Assembly (NCBI RefSeq): GCF_003318235.1
Contig: NZ_QOCG01000011.1
Location: 340,456 to 404,455 of the forward strand
Direction of reading: 5' to 3'
DNA length: 64,000 nt
From: Loktanella sp. D2R18
GTDB taxonomy: Bacteria > Pseudomonadota > Alphaproteobacteria > Rhodobacterales > Rhodobacteraceae
Under the pieces are notes generated by a model. That model saw only the letters and a program-made list of their open reading frames with translations. It did not search any database and was not told where the DNA came from. Of the stretch, positions 48,570 to 57,888 are shown piece after piece. The first letter of the stretch is position 1. Each line of letters opens with the position of its first letter. Made by a program: the position numbers and the translations under genes.

Positions 48570-49502
48570 CTAGTCCAACACCGGCTGGCGCGGCGACAAA
48601 ACAACGCCCGCAATCGACAAAAGCGATACCGCGTGGGCAAGACCGTTCACCCGCGATGGTTCATTTTGCATCAGCTCAGCGACTTCGACCAGGTTATCCG
48701 TCTGCTGATCCGTCAGCCAAAACATTGCGTGCATGCCAAACGTGAAATCACCGGGCATTTCAGTCACGCTCACACGGCACCCGTCGGCCTTTGGCGCAAA
48801 CCGATGTGCTGTCACTGTGACCGCACCATTGGGCAGGACCAGCATTGTTTCGTGGTTTTGCGGATCGGATGATAAAACCATAGCGTCAAGCTTCACAACC
48901 AAAGGGCAGCTTGGGTCGTCTGGGTCTGTCATGTGTTCCGAAACGACCGCAACATCAAAGAACCCTTGCGCGTCCGCGGGGCCAGCCATCACGCGCCCAC
49001 GCCGGGTTTCAGGGCGCAATCCAAATTGCTGACAGGCGACCGTAGCTGAATACGGCACATCAAGATGTGTTGTGATGCGCAGCTGCGCCATCGGTCCCGC
49101 GTAGACACAGATTTCTAGTAACTTTTGAAGTCCCGTCATCAACGCAAGCGCGACAAGCACGACAAAAACCACAGCAAGTGTCAGCGCCGCCTGATAATAC
49201 GCTATAGAGGCATAGCCTGCAATTTCGGGCAAAACTGGCAAAACCGCGATAAATAGAGCCCCCACAACCGACAGGCTAAGCGTTTCAAGCGCCACATTGG
49301 GAAACAGTACGACATGGCCCAAAACCAAAACCGCCATCGTCGTAAAAATACTGACCGCGCGCGTCGCGGGCAACAACTCGGGAGACACCAATGCCGTCAA
49401 ACCCAAAACAACAGCGGCCAACACATAGGCAGCGACAATCAGACGGCGTAAGCGCGCGATCCGGTAAGTAGCTTGTGTCAATGTTGGCCATGAAAACGAC
49501 AT
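48570..49502 (-). CDS. Membrane protein of unknown function upstream of nuoA
   Basis: The protein has 310 residues from ATG 49502 (MSFSWPTLTQ); the reading frame extends upstream to 49685 into the IS-remnant region and that extension is unlikely. Four hydrophobic helices (about 20-45, 50-65, 72-95, 105-130) are followed by a soluble C-terminal half (about 140-300), probably cytoplasmic, with beta-type composition. No family was recognised. It may share transcription with nuoA, given same strand and short gap. Confidence 0.6.
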   Translation of the reverse strand: MSFSWPTLTQATYRIARLRRLIVAAYVLAAVVLGLTALVSPELLPATRAVSIFTTMAVLVLGHVVLFPNVALETLSLSVVGALFIAVLPVLPEIAGYASIAYYQAALTLAVVFVVLVALALMTGLQKLLEICVYAGPMAQLRITTHLDVPYSATVACQQFGLRPETRRGRVMAGPADAQGFFDVAVVSEHMTDPDDPSCPLVVKLDAMVLSSDPQNHETMLVLPNGAVTVTAHRFAPKADGCRVSVTEMPGDFTFGMHAMFWLTDQQTDNLVEVAELMQNEPSRVNGLAHAVSLLSIAGVVLSPRQPVLD

Positions 49503-49764
49503 CGGAATCTCCTTGACTCCAAAAGGCCCTTCGATTCGGTCAGAATTGAGACCGAAATCTGACATTTGGATTCTAATGGCTCTGGCCCCAATGCGATCAT
49601 TGGGGGCACAGATTACGGTTTCAGCGGCAGGAAACCCAATTACAGCCTCCATGCGCAGCCGGTTGCCGTTTGAGAAACACCCCAAAGCCGAGACATCCCA
49701 AATTTCTCATAGGCATGGGGGGCAGCCTGCCCTTGCCAATTGGCCCAACCAACCCCGCAGTGCC

Positions 49765-50061
49765 TGTCGGACCATACGTGTCGACAACGGCCCAGAATAT
49801 ATCAGTGGGACGTTGATGGCGTGGGCTGAAAAGCGCGGCATCCGCCTCGAGCATATCCAGCCAGGCAAACCTCAGCAGAACGCCTATATTGAGCGTTACA
49901 ATCTCACCGTCCGAGGTGAATGGCAGAGCCAATACATCTTTGAAACCATCGAGGAGGCACAAGACCAAGCAACCGAATGGCTATGGACTTACAACAACGA
50001 GCGACCCAACATGGGCATCGGCGGCATCACACCCGCAATGAAACTGAAAACAGTCGCCTGA
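49765..50061 (+). pseudogene. IS3-family transposase remnant (C-terminal part of OrfB)
   Basis: The readable part begins TIRVDNGPEYISGTLMAWAE and contains GIRLEHIQPGKPQQNAYIERYN with the Asp and Glu of the DDE catalytic triad and WLWTYNNERPNMGIGG. OrfA and the first part of OrfB, including the first catalytic Asp, are missing; the about 125 bp before it do not match the family in frame. It therefore cannot encode an active enzyme. It sits between the complex I cluster and the accessory region. Confidence 0.85.
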
Positions 50062-50103
50062 ATTCTACGGCTGAACCCCATTAAAAATGGGGAGATTACC
50101 CCT
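49765..50103 (+). mobile_element. IS3-family element, 3' remnant with right terminal repeat
   Basis: The transposase remnant is followed by GAACCCCATTAAAAATGGGG (50074-50092 region) and AGATTACCCC, which look like the right inverted repeat. No matching left end or OrfA is found upstream, so the element is a truncated relic. The perfect hairpin CCCCAATG-CGAT-CATTGGGG at 49586-49605 lies 160 bp before it. Confidence 0.7.
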
Positions 50104-50170
50104 TGATTTGTAGATTATCGCTGGTAGATCATCGAAGAACAACACGCATTTAGCATGCCAAATGTACCCA

Positions 50171-50190
50171 CCAAAAACGCTCGTTTTTGG
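50171..50190. repeat. Short palindrome, copy 1
   Basis: CCAAAAACG-CT-CGTTTTTGG, a 9-bp inverted repeat around two bases. A near-identical copy lies at 50701-50722. The pair encloses the 114-residue gene. Confidence 0.6.
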
Positions 50191-50296
50191 CAGACATGGA
50201 ACTAACGTATAAATAGCCGTAGCGAGCGTATTGACCGTTAACAGTTTCTTGGTTTGAAACGTCTCAATTGTGTAAAAATATAGGCTGGTTCGAACG

Positions 50297-50641
50297 ATGA
50301 AGGCACTTAATCGTCACCAAATAACACTCTATGGAAAGCAGCAATTTCTTGACTGGATAAAGTTGGTGAAGCCTGAACTGCATAGATGGGATTTAGAGGC
50401 CCTCAATCACCGGCCTTCGGCATATTTAATTGAGATGGAAGACCAGAATTGCCATGGACTAGTGCTTGAAAAGTGCTTCAGAAGCATCGTTGAGCAAGAG
50501 CTTTCGCAACATATTTACGTCCCCAAAGAACATTGGCCTTCCGAAATCACGTTCGACTTGTTTCGAGCATGGTTTTCTTACCAATACCATGAGGAAGTGT
50601 ACGACTTATCTTTGGAAAAACTCGTAGTCTTTGACGATTAG
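50297..50641 (+). CDS. Hypothetical protein, 114 residues
   Basis: The protein has no signal peptide or membrane helix. It is rich in aromatic, His and acidic residues, with a C-terminal EHWPSEITFDLFRAWFSYQYHEEVYDL pattern (Trp-Pro then an amphipathic aromatic helix) that recalls a family of small uncharacterised bacterial proteins I cannot name. GC is lower than in neighbours and it is isolated between an IS remnant and the glycolipid operon, which suggests transfer. The weak ribosome-binding site leaves some doubt about the start. Confidence 0.6.
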   Translation: MKALNRHQITLYGKQQFLDWIKLVKPELHRWDLEALNHRPSAYLIEMEDQNCHGLVLEKCFRSIVEQELSQHIYVPKEHWPSEITFDLFRAWFSYQYHEEVYDLSLEKLVVFDD

Positions 50642-50700
50642 TCTTCAAATGCCGAGCGCAATCATCGCGTACCTTTATCGATAGCGACGTTTTCAAGTCT

Positions 50701-50722
50701 GCCAAAAACGGTCGTTTTTGGC
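50701..50722. repeat. Short palindrome, copy 2
   Basis: GCCAAAAACG-GT-CGTTTTTGGC, a 10-bp inverted repeat around two bases, differing from copy 1 only at its ends and central pair. It lies 60 bp after the 114-residue gene. Confidence 0.6.
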
Positions 50723-50881
50723 ACGGCCTAAGGGCTGCCCCTACCGGAACATCCCCCCCCTTATCGCACAGGCAAAATAGCGATACATGGCACATCTAGC
50801 GGAAGCTATTCCTTGTCCCTTACGGAAATTATGCCTGCATAGGCCTCGCCGATTTTGATTGAGAAGGCTCCGACTTTTAGA

Positions 50882-51790
50882 TCATTGACGACGATCATCG
50901 GTAATTTCTGGTACGTATTTCATCAAAACCAAGTTGCCAAATAGATAAAGGATAAGGTCGCCGACTGTAGTAGTCATACGTAAAATCAAAGCCGCTATCA
51001 AAACGGTGTCGTCGGCCGCGACATGGGTTAGTAAACTGACTAATAGAGCCTCACGCACGGCGATCCCACCCGGTGCGCCGGGTGTCAGAAAGCCAACCAA
51101 CCACGCGAATATAGCAGCTGGAATTGCAAGCGCGACAAAGCTGCCGGACACGATATAGAGAACGACCGCGAAGATTATCCCCTGGCACATCATGAAGACC
51201 ACCCCACGACACACGACGATTATTGCGGGTAAATGCCATGATCTTTGGGCACGCCAGATAGCCAGCGTAGACACGCCCACAGCAGCAATAAAGAACGGTG
51301 GCGCCAGCGCATCCATTTCCCAAGGCCCTAAGTATGATTCGTCAACAAGGGGCATAACAAGACAGATGGCGGTAACGGCCGCCAACGGCAGGCTCAGAAG
51401 CTCCAGCAAAGACCCGGTGGCAAGTGATCTGTGGTTAAGGCCAAAATTCCGAAGATACATGTGTCGGCTGACAAGATGCACCACGTTGCCGGGGACATAT
51501 TTGGCGATCTGTGTTTTGGTATAGGACAGTAACAGGGCAGCCCGTGGCGGCGATTGCGCAATCAGTGTCTGCACGATTATTACCCAGTTGAATGCCAATA
51601 GCATCAACGCGCCGCTGTAGCTAAATGCCAGCACCGCAAACAATGCAATCTGTGCCTTGGTAGGTCGCCAGTGGCTGATCGCACCCCATTGCTGGTATAG
51701 CGCCCATGCTAAGAATACGAGCGCGCAAGACGTGATCAGTTGCCCGGCACGCCGAGCGATCAACCTTAAAAATGATGATCTGTCAGACAT
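50882..51790 (-). CDS. UPF0104/YbhN-like (LPG-synthase transmembrane-type) membrane protein
   Basis: The protein has 302 residues from ATG 51790, which overlaps the methyltransferase stop by 8 bp. About eight hydrophobic helices are present, with KTQIAKYVPGNVVHLVSRH near residue 100 and FLTPGAPGGIAVREALLV near residue 240; both segments are hallmarks of the UPF0104/AglD/MprF-type flippase domain. Such proteins are thought to move lipids or lipid-linked sugars across the membrane. It is the last gene of a four-gene operon. Confidence 0.78.
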   Translation of the reverse strand: MSDRSSFLRLIARRAGQLITSCALVFLAWALYQQWGAISHWRPTKAQIALFAVLAFSYSGALMLLAFNWVIIVQTLIAQSPPRAALLLSYTKTQIAKYVPGNVVHLVSRHMYLRNFGLNHRSLATGSLLELLSLPLAAVTAICLVMPLVDESYLGPWEMDALAPPFFIAAVGVSTLAIWRAQRSWHLPAIIVVCRGVVFMMCQGIIFAVVLYIVSGSFVALAIPAAIFAWLVGFLTPGAPGGIAVREALLVSLLTHVAADDTVLIAALILRMTTTVGDLILYLFGNLVLMKYVPEITDDRRQ

Positions 51791-52517
51791 TATGCCCGTC
51801 GGTTGGCGTGACATGCAAAAGGGTTGTCTTGTCTCGATACGGCAACGACGGGGTCATCCCTGCAAGATGCGTTGCAGCAAGCCCACTTTGACGGATCGCG
51901 ATGTCATAACGTTGGCGTTTGGTGTTATCAAAAACAATCATTCCGTCCTTTGTCAGACAATTTTTCGCGACGTGCAGACATGCAGGACGCGCACGCCCAT
52001 CTATAACAATCAAATCATATTTTTGGCCGGTTTTGGCGATTTCCTTAACATAGTTTTCAAAGCTATGGTCAGCGTATGCCTCTTTTTGAGAATGGTAGAG
52101 AGGGTCTTGGCTAAGCGTGGCATCAGTGGGCACATATGTGAGATGGATACCTGGATAGAGGATGATCCGACTTTGCATCAAATCGAACCAATCTTTGTCA
52201 TGCTCCGTGCTGTGAACGGTGCCGGCACGGCGGGCGAGCCAGATTGTGCTTGCCCCGCTACCAAATTCAAAAACTGCCGCATTTGGACGTTCTTTTAAAA
52301 ATTGATCCACAGCGTCAATCGCGCGGTATGTCCACCAAGGGACATCCAACGCAATCATTTGATCCACATCGTAAATGGCAAAAAGAGCGCGCACCCAATG
52401 AAAGCTACGTCTGTCTTGCCGACGTTCTAGCCAGCCAAGAATGCCAATGCGCCGTGCGATTGCGCCCAGACCATGCACCATTTTCACATATACGCGTTTT
52501 GCCGTGATCTTTATCAT
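51783..52517 (-). CDS. Class I SAM-dependent methyltransferase-like protein
   Basis: The 244-residue protein has a Rossmann-type motif I FEFGSGASTIWLARR (about 90-104) and acidic motif II STEHDKDW, then YDLIVIDGRARPACLHVA in the post-motif region; this fits the SAM methyltransferase fold. The substrate cannot be read from the sequence; a lipid-linked sugar or its acceptor is likely given the operon. It lies 9 bp after the polytopic membrane protein gene. Confidence 0.75.
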   Translation of the reverse strand: MIKITAKRVYVKMVHGLGAIARRIGILGWLERRQDRRSFHWVRALFAIYDVDQMIALDVPWWTYRAIDAVDQFLKERPNAAVFEFGSGASTIWLARRAGTVHSTEHDKDWFDLMQSRIILYPGIHLTYVPTDATLSQDPLYHSQKEAYADHSFENYVKEIAKTGQKYDLIVIDGRARPACLHVAKNCLTKDGMIVFDNTKRQRYDIAIRQSGLAATHLAGMTPSLPYRDKTTLLHVTPTDGHNV

Positions 52518-52526
52518 AGTTTTACT

Positions 52527-54047
52527 CTATTCTTGGTCTCGTTGCGCAAAAACGCTTTCGGGATCAACGCATAATTGTTCCAATCGTTCTGGCGAAAACG
52601 CCTTACTTGCGAGCCGGGTCTGACACATATCGACGTCCCATGGCGCATAGGTTTGCCCCGGTGCTTTTTGGTAACTTTGCGCAAGCGGGATCGCGACGCG
52701 TGCCGACGTAAAAACACCGCTTAGAACGACCACGAGGCTAAGGAAGACGACGCGCGTGTTTTGCAAAATTTCTGAACCAAATCGCCGTATCACGCCCGGA
52801 AAACTAAGCAGGCACAACGCCATGACAAATGGCCATACATCAATTCTGTACCGCAAGGTAACGGTTGGATAGCTTAACATCAAACCGGCGCCAATGCCTG
52901 TCGCAACCAAAAGAGGCAAGGCCCGAAGGCCGCCAGAGAAGCGGGGGCGCCCCGTGCTTAGGCCCACCATCACGAGCACGATCCATGCCGTCCAAAAAAA
53001 GAGCATCCCAAACCGTGGCGCTTCGATATATCCGTACCCAGAAATACTTTCGGTTGCATTTCGGTGAAGCGTCGCGATTTGCGAACTGGCAGCAGGGGTG
53101 TCAAATGTGTAAATTAGTGTGTTTGGCACGATGCGCCATGGGTGGAAACGGCCATGCTCAGCGAAAACAAGACCGCGCCCTGCGGTCGCATAATCGCTGC
53201 CAAAAAAGACTGGCGCATATTGTACCTGACTACTTGCTTTGGGTCCTTCTATCTGGCCATGTGCCGCGGTTGCGGACCCAAAACGCGCCGTATTGAGTTG
53301 CAAAAATGAAAGCCCGACTACCCCAAGAACTGCAAGGCTCATAAATGCGGGAATAAGCGTTCGTTTTGTATCGTGCCAAAGCGATAGGGCAATCATCACC
53401 AAAATACCTGCGTAAAGACCCACAGCCAAGTGTGGGCGTGCGTGCAGTAAAATCCCAGCCATAAATGCCGCTGGGATCAAGGCGTAACGCCATGCCATGC
53501 CAAATAACGCACAGCGTAGCATTAAATAGAAGCCAACAGCCATCGCCGCGTAAGAAATACTGATCGGTTCATGGTATAAAACCGGATTGGTGCTGAGCAG
53601 AAAGCCGGGGCTACAAATCCAAATTGTCAGCCCCAAAATGGCGACCCAAAGGAGGGATATTGGGCCGACATATTTGCGGACCACCTGAAAAATTGCGAGG
53701 TGATAAAACCCTGTGCCTATCGTTGCCCAAAGCCAGACTGAAAATGCCCCTGTCGGGAATTGGTTAAGCGCAACAAACGGGTGTAGTGCAGCCCGTGTCA
53801 GAAGTGGTGCAATCCCATGATAGAGAATACCGGTGCCATCCGCACTATAGTGTCCTTCGAGCGTCAACATACGCATAGGGAGGTCAAAACGCCCTTCGAT
53901 CAAGCGATAGAAATAGGCGTTGTAGATGTCTGTACCAAAATAGGGGTAGGGCTGGGGTAACATGACCCCAAAGGCCAACAAAGCGTAGACAATCGCGCCA
54001 GTTGCGGCGCAGAAACACGCGAGAAGAACTGTTTTGTCTTTGGTCAC
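52527..54047 (-). CDS. Polytopic membrane protein, possible GT-C-type glycosyltransferase
   Basis: The 506-residue protein has about 11-12 predicted hydrophobic helices. A first periplasmic loop after helix 1 holds YFGTDIYNAYFYRLIEG and ends in a GHYSADGTG motif, as seen in polyprenyl-phosphate-sugar-dependent (GT-C) enzymes, where an acidic residue in that loop is catalytic. This assignment is inference only. The start overlaps the GT2 stop by 4 bp (ATGA), so the two are translationally coupled. Confidence 0.6.
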   Translation of the reverse strand: MTKDKTVLLACFCAATGAIVYALLAFGVMLPQPYPYFGTDIYNAYFYRLIEGRFDLPMRMLTLEGHYSADGTGILYHGIAPLLTRAALHPFVALNQFPTGAFSVWLWATIGTGFYHLAIFQVVRKYVGPISLLWVAILGLTIWICSPGFLLSTNPVLYHEPISISYAAMAVGFYLMLRCALFGMAWRYALIPAAFMAGILLHARPHLAVGLYAGILVMIALSLWHDTKRTLIPAFMSLAVLGVVGLSFLQLNTARFGSATAAHGQIEGPKASSQVQYAPVFFGSDYATAGRGLVFAEHGRFHPWRIVPNTLIYTFDTPAASSQIATLHRNATESISGYGYIEAPRFGMLFFWTAWIVLVMVGLSTGRPRFSGGLRALPLLVATGIGAGLMLSYPTVTLRYRIDVWPFVMALCLLSFPGVIRRFGSEILQNTRVVFLSLVVVLSGVFTSARVAIPLAQSYQKAPGQTYAPWDVDMCQTRLASKAFSPERLEQLCVDPESVFAQRDQE

Positions 54048-55045
54048 GGCTGTGGGGTCCGTTCTTCTGCGCGCAAGTCGTCTGATATTGTGTTGGTGGG
54101 ATCCGCATGCGCCATTTCGATGTCGCGAACGCGCCGCAATATCCGTTCCAGCAGTTGGCGGTTTGTTGCAATCGTATCGCTGAGAAGCGCCAAAATAACC
54201 GTGATATACCCTGCCAGCAAAAACACGCCTCCTAAGACCAAAGATTGAACATTGCCATCACCGTTTCCAGCCATGAACAAATAAAGAAACCGCAAAATGG
54301 GCAGGAGCCCGATCAGGACCATCACGGCACCCAGGCTCATAAATGCATTCAGCGGGCGGTACATCACATAGCTGCGCAGTATCGTCGTTGCCTGTTTACC
54401 GACAAACGACCACATCGAACGGAAAAGACGCGACGGCCTAGTTGTTGGGTTGGTGTTTATGACAACCGATGTGATTTTGAATCCTTGTTGGCCGGCGTGG
54501 ATCAACGTTTCCGTCGTATAGCTGAAGCGGGTCATCACGTTGATACTTAACGCGGCTTCACGTGAATACGCCCTAAAACCTGACACCGCATCAGAAATAT
54601 CAACTTGGGCGAGATTACTGACCACCGCACTACCAATTTTTTGTAATAGGCGCTTTATCGGTGAAAACGTGGTGTTTTGTGCCGGTTGGCGATCACCAAG
54701 CACAATCTCAGCCTGTCTTTCAACGATTGGCTTGACCAAATCTGTGATGCTTGCACTATCATATTGATGATCTCCATCGGTATTTACAATGATGTCCGCG
54801 CCATTGCGCAGGGCATTTTCAATTCCAGCCTGAAAGCTGTAAGCAAGCCCGCGGTTTACGTTGTTGCGCAGGATATAGGTGACGCCCATTTGGGTGGCTA
54901 TCTCGACCGTCCGATCTGTAGATCCGTCATCGATGATCTGCGTTTCAATCGTGTCAATCCCTGGTATCTCATTTGGGATGCCTTTTAGAACCTCCTTGAG
55001 GTTAGCTTCTTCGTTCAGACATGGAATCTGGACAATTAGTTTCAT
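54044..55045 (-). CDS. GT2 glycosyltransferase, dolichol/polyprenyl-phosphate mannose synthase-like
   Basis: The 333-residue protein has a GT-A domain with IPCLNEEANL (about 7-16), IDDGSTDRTVEIA and the metal-binding NTDGDHQYDSA (about 86-96). Two C-terminal membrane helices (about 230-255 and 268-290) follow, then a charged tail. This architecture transfers a sugar from a nucleotide donor to polyprenyl phosphate. It is the first gene of the operon, and its product could feed the downstream membrane protein. The sugar is unknown. Confidence 0.85.
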   Translation of the reverse strand: MKLIVQIPCLNEEANLKEVLKGIPNEIPGIDTIETQIIDDGSTDRTVEIATQMGVTYILRNNVNRGLAYSFQAGIENALRNGADIIVNTDGDHQYDSASITDLVKPIVERQAEIVLGDRQPAQNTTFSPIKRLLQKIGSAVVSNLAQVDISDAVSGFRAYSREAALSINVMTRFSYTTETLIHAGQQGFKITSVVINTNPTTRPSRLFRSMWSFVGKQATTILRSYVMYRPLNAFMSLGAVMVLIGLLPILRFLYLFMAGNGDGNVQSLVLGGVFLLAGYITVILALLSDTIATNRQLLERILRRVRDIEMAHADPTNTISDDLRAEERTPQP

Positions 55046-55280
55046 TCATGAGGTCCCATAGAGTATTATATATTAGGCGTTATTGCATTTTTTATTATTT
55101 TAAAGCTATAGGATTCTACAACTTCCGTGATGCCACCATCCGATATAATTCCACACGACTTTGTTGTACAAATCGGCCTGAGGTCGAACTTCCGCTTACC
55201 GCAGACGAATTTAGCCCATCACGATAGGTACGCGATATGCCAAGAGCTGTGAAGCCGTTTAGGATCGCAGCGCGGTGTAA
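55046..55280. other. AT-rich intergenic stretch, possible IS relic
   Basis: No gene with support is seen. The segment GACTTTGTTGTACAAATCG at 55158-55176 looks like the terminal repeats of some IS5-family elements, but no transposase or partner repeat was found. The promoter of the glycolipid operon should lie in the first about 150 bp, which are AT-rich. Confidence 0.3.
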
Positions 55281-55784
55281 CCTGACGATCTGACGAGCCC
55301 GAAGGAGTATCCGACGTGGCACCCCCTTGTCTCCAAACATGACGAACAGAACCCTGAAACGCTACCAAGTGAACGGACGGGATATAGTGGCCTCGATCAT
55401 ACACGATACTTCGCCCACGGTTTTATTACCTGTCCGTATCATGGGTCGGCTGATGTCATTGAATCCGCGCTAAGCATCAACCATCACTGTGCGTCGATCA
55501 CCGCTGAAAAACTGGATGCTATGGCCGCGCAGGTTGGCATGAGCCGCGCGGTGTTTCATCGACGTTTCAAACAGGCAACAACAATGTCTCCTATCCAGTT
55601 CGTAAAATCGATGGGGCTGAACAATGCTGCGATGAAAATCGCGAGCGGCATGAATGTGTCAGAGGCGGCCAGGGACGTGGGCTATCAAAGCGCGTCGCAG
55701 TTCAGCCGAGAATTCAAACGCATGTACGGCCAGTCACCACGGCAATGGGGCAACGAAACACGAATTCCCGTCGGGCTGATCTAA
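55281..55784 (+). pseudogene. Decayed AraC-family transcriptional regulator
   Basis: The frame is open from 55281, but no good start codon is visible before ATG 55521, which falls inside the first helix-turn-helix. Both HTH motifs of an AraC C-terminal domain are clear (LDAMAAQVGMSRAVFHRRFK and VSEAARDVGYQSASQFSREF, then MYGQSPRQW). The usual N-terminal sensing domain is absent; the upstream residues do not resemble it. It is therefore a remnant or at most a free DNA-binding domain. Confidence 0.7.
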
Positions 55785-55870
55785 AACTTTTTTGCTTAGC
55801 TAGTGGATAAACTTTCCGACTGGAATGACCTATCCCACACCCTTTGATAGCACATCGGGTTGAGGGATGG

Positions 55871-57067
55871 CTAGGTTTGCGCCTGAAACACGGCGCTGAC
55901 TTCGGCGCGGATGATCCGAGCGATTTGCGCGCAATCGTCCAGATCAAAGGTCAGTGGCAAACGCATGTCAATGATCCCGGCCAAGATACGGTCAGTTGCT
56001 AGCATGGGCGTGCTTGGGGCATAGCGCCAGCTATCATAGCGTGACGTGAACCCTGCGGGCTCTGCCCCGCCGAACCATTTGAGTTCAACCCCGCGCTGCG
56101 CACAACGCGCAATCACCTCAACCACGGCGGGCGCGGACCAATCGAGCAGCAAGAACTGGAAAGATGAGGCGACAAAGCCTTCGGCGCTGGGCCGCGTGAT
56201 TAGTCGCAAGCCGGGGGTATCAACCAGCCCCGCCTCAACTGCGGTATAGCGTGCATTCCACCGTGCCGCTTGCGTGGCCAAATCCCGTAGCTGCGGCCGC
56301 AAGATCGCCGCACGCAGGTTATCCATTCGCCCCGATATATTTGGCGTTTCATATTTAATCTGCGCGAATGTCTCGGCTGGCGGTGCGGCCCGGTGCCGTT
56401 CAAACAGCATATAGCTGCCTGACAGCATAATGGCCCGCGCCATGCCTTCGGCGTCATCCGAAATGAGCAGCCCACCCTCGCCCGAGTTGATATGCTTGTA
56501 GGTCTGTGTTGAATAGCAGCCAAACTTGCCCCAGCGCCCGCTTGGCACGCCATCCCAATGCGCCCCCATCGTATGGGCGCAATCTTCGATTACGGTTACC
56601 CCCGCCGCATCGCACATCGCCATCAGCCGCCGCATATCGCAAATATGCCCGCGCATATGGCTAAGCAATAGCACCTTGGCCTGATCCAATTTGCCCGCAA
56701 GATCATCCAGATCGATCACCAAATCCTCGGTCACGCCAACATAGATCGGCACGCCGCCCACGGCAGCAATCGCACCGGGTACCGGGGCCAAGGTAAAGGC
56801 ATTGGTCAACACCTGATCGCCATGTTGCACACCGCACGCACGCAGCGCCGTTGTCATCGCATACCCGCCAGAGGCCACCGCCAAACAAAACTGCGCACCC
56901 GTGCTCGCCGCAAATTCTTCTTCGAGCAAGGCCGCTTCGGCGATTTCCCCGTCGACGGTATTATAACGGTGCAAGCGCCCGTGCTGCATTACAGCGTTTG
57001 CTGCCGCAATACCTGCCTCTGGAATAGGCTCTTGTTGGGTGAAACTGCCGGTGAAATTCTCTGTCAT
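55871..57067 (-). CDS. DegT/DnrJ/EryC1/StrS-family PLP aminotransferase
   Basis: The 398-residue protein belongs to the sugar aminotransferase group. Motifs: VASGGYAMTTALRACGV (cofactor phosphate pocket), EDCAHTMGA (PLP-pyridine Asp), and the Schiff-base Lys in TQTYKHINSGEGG near residue 190. The family makes amino sugars on nucleotide-linked keto sugars, but this member has no neighbouring sugar nucleotide genes besides glmU/glmS, so the substrate is open. It ends 87 bp after the AraC remnant and lies 38 bp from gph on the same strand. Confidence 0.85.
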   Translation of the reverse strand: MTENFTGSFTQQEPIPEAGIAAANAVMQHGRLHRYNTVDGEIAEAALLEEEFAASTGAQFCLAVASGGYAMTTALRACGVQHGDQVLTNAFTLAPVPGAIAAVGGVPIYVGVTEDLVIDLDDLAGKLDQAKVLLLSHMRGHICDMRRLMAMCDAAGVTVIEDCAHTMGAHWDGVPSGRWGKFGCYSTQTYKHINSGEGGLLISDDAEGMARAIMLSGSYMLFERHRAAPPAETFAQIKYETPNISGRMDNLRAAILRPQLRDLATQAARWNARYTAVEAGLVDTPGLRLITRPSAEGFVASSFQFLLLDWSAPAVVEVIARCAQRGVELKWFGGAEPAGFTSRYDSWRYAPSTPMLATDRILAGIIDMRLPLTFDLDDCAQIARIIRAEVSAVFQAQT

Positions 57068-57105
57068 AGGCTGGGCTTGTCCTTGAATTATTTGCGTGCA
57101 GGCCG

Positions 57106-57765
57106 TTAGCCGATCAACCGCGCCACGGTTTCTGAAAGCTGTGCATAATCACTGATGATGGCCTCTGGGGCCAAAGCGGCCACATCGCCACCTGGCCCAA
57201 AGTCAACCAAGATCGACGGCACGCCCGCGTTGCGCGATGTATCACGATCAGTTGCCGTATCCCCGACAAGCAGCGACCGCAAAGGATCGCCCCTTGCGCG
57301 GCGGACCGCCTCAAAATGATGTTCTGGGTCGGGTTTGCGCACAGCGAGCGTATCAGCCCCGATCAGCGAGGCAAACGCATCACGCACACCCAGCCGGGTC
57401 AGCAGGGTTTCGGCCAGCGCTTCTGGTTTATTGGTCGCGATGCCCACGGCGTAGCCATCTGCAGATAGCGCAGCGACGGCCTCCATCGCGCCGGGGTACA
57501 TGACCGTATGGCTGTCGATGTCTCTTGCATAGGCTTCAAGCAAGATCGGATATTGCTGCTGTACCTCGGCATCGCCGAAACCATCGATCCGCGAAAACCC
57601 AAGGCTCAACATCGCGCGCCCGCCGCGCAACGCCGTAGCCGCGTCTTGTGCCGGGTCCAAAAGATCACCCAAGCCTAGCCCACGAAAACATGTATTCGCT
57701 GCTGCGATCAAATCGCCACTGGTATCAGCCAGCGTCCCATCAAGGTCGAAAATCACGGTGCGCAT
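57106..57765 (-). CDS. gph: Phosphoglycolate phosphatase-type HAD hydrolase
   Basis: The 219-residue protein has HAD motif I FDLDGTLADT (nucleophile Asp7), motif II (IATNKPEAL), the conserved Lys in VRKPDPEHH and motif IV VGDTATDRDTSRNAG. The Gph family dephosphorylates 2-phosphoglycolate formed in DNA repair or by Rubisco. Related HAD enzymes of other specificity cannot be ruled out. It is divergent from glmU with a 123-bp promoter gap. Confidence 0.85.
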   Translation of the reverse strand: MRTVIFDLDGTLADTSGDLIAAANTCFRGLGLGDLLDPAQDAATALRGGRAMLSLGFSRIDGFGDAEVQQQYPILLEAYARDIDSHTVMYPGAMEAVAALSADGYAVGIATNKPEALAETLLTRLGVRDAFASLIGADTLAVRKPDPEHHFEAVRRARGDPLRSLLVGDTATDRDTSRNAGVPSILVDFGPGGDVAALAPEAIISDYAQLSETVARLIG

Positions 57766-57888
57766 ACAGAATCCCCTACAACTTTGCTGTATTGATCTGT
57801 AACGCGCTGAAAACTGATGTGAAGCCCTCGGACCTTGTGATAATCGAAAACACCGTTAGAAGTTCGGGAAAACCAAAAAGAGGCGCGC

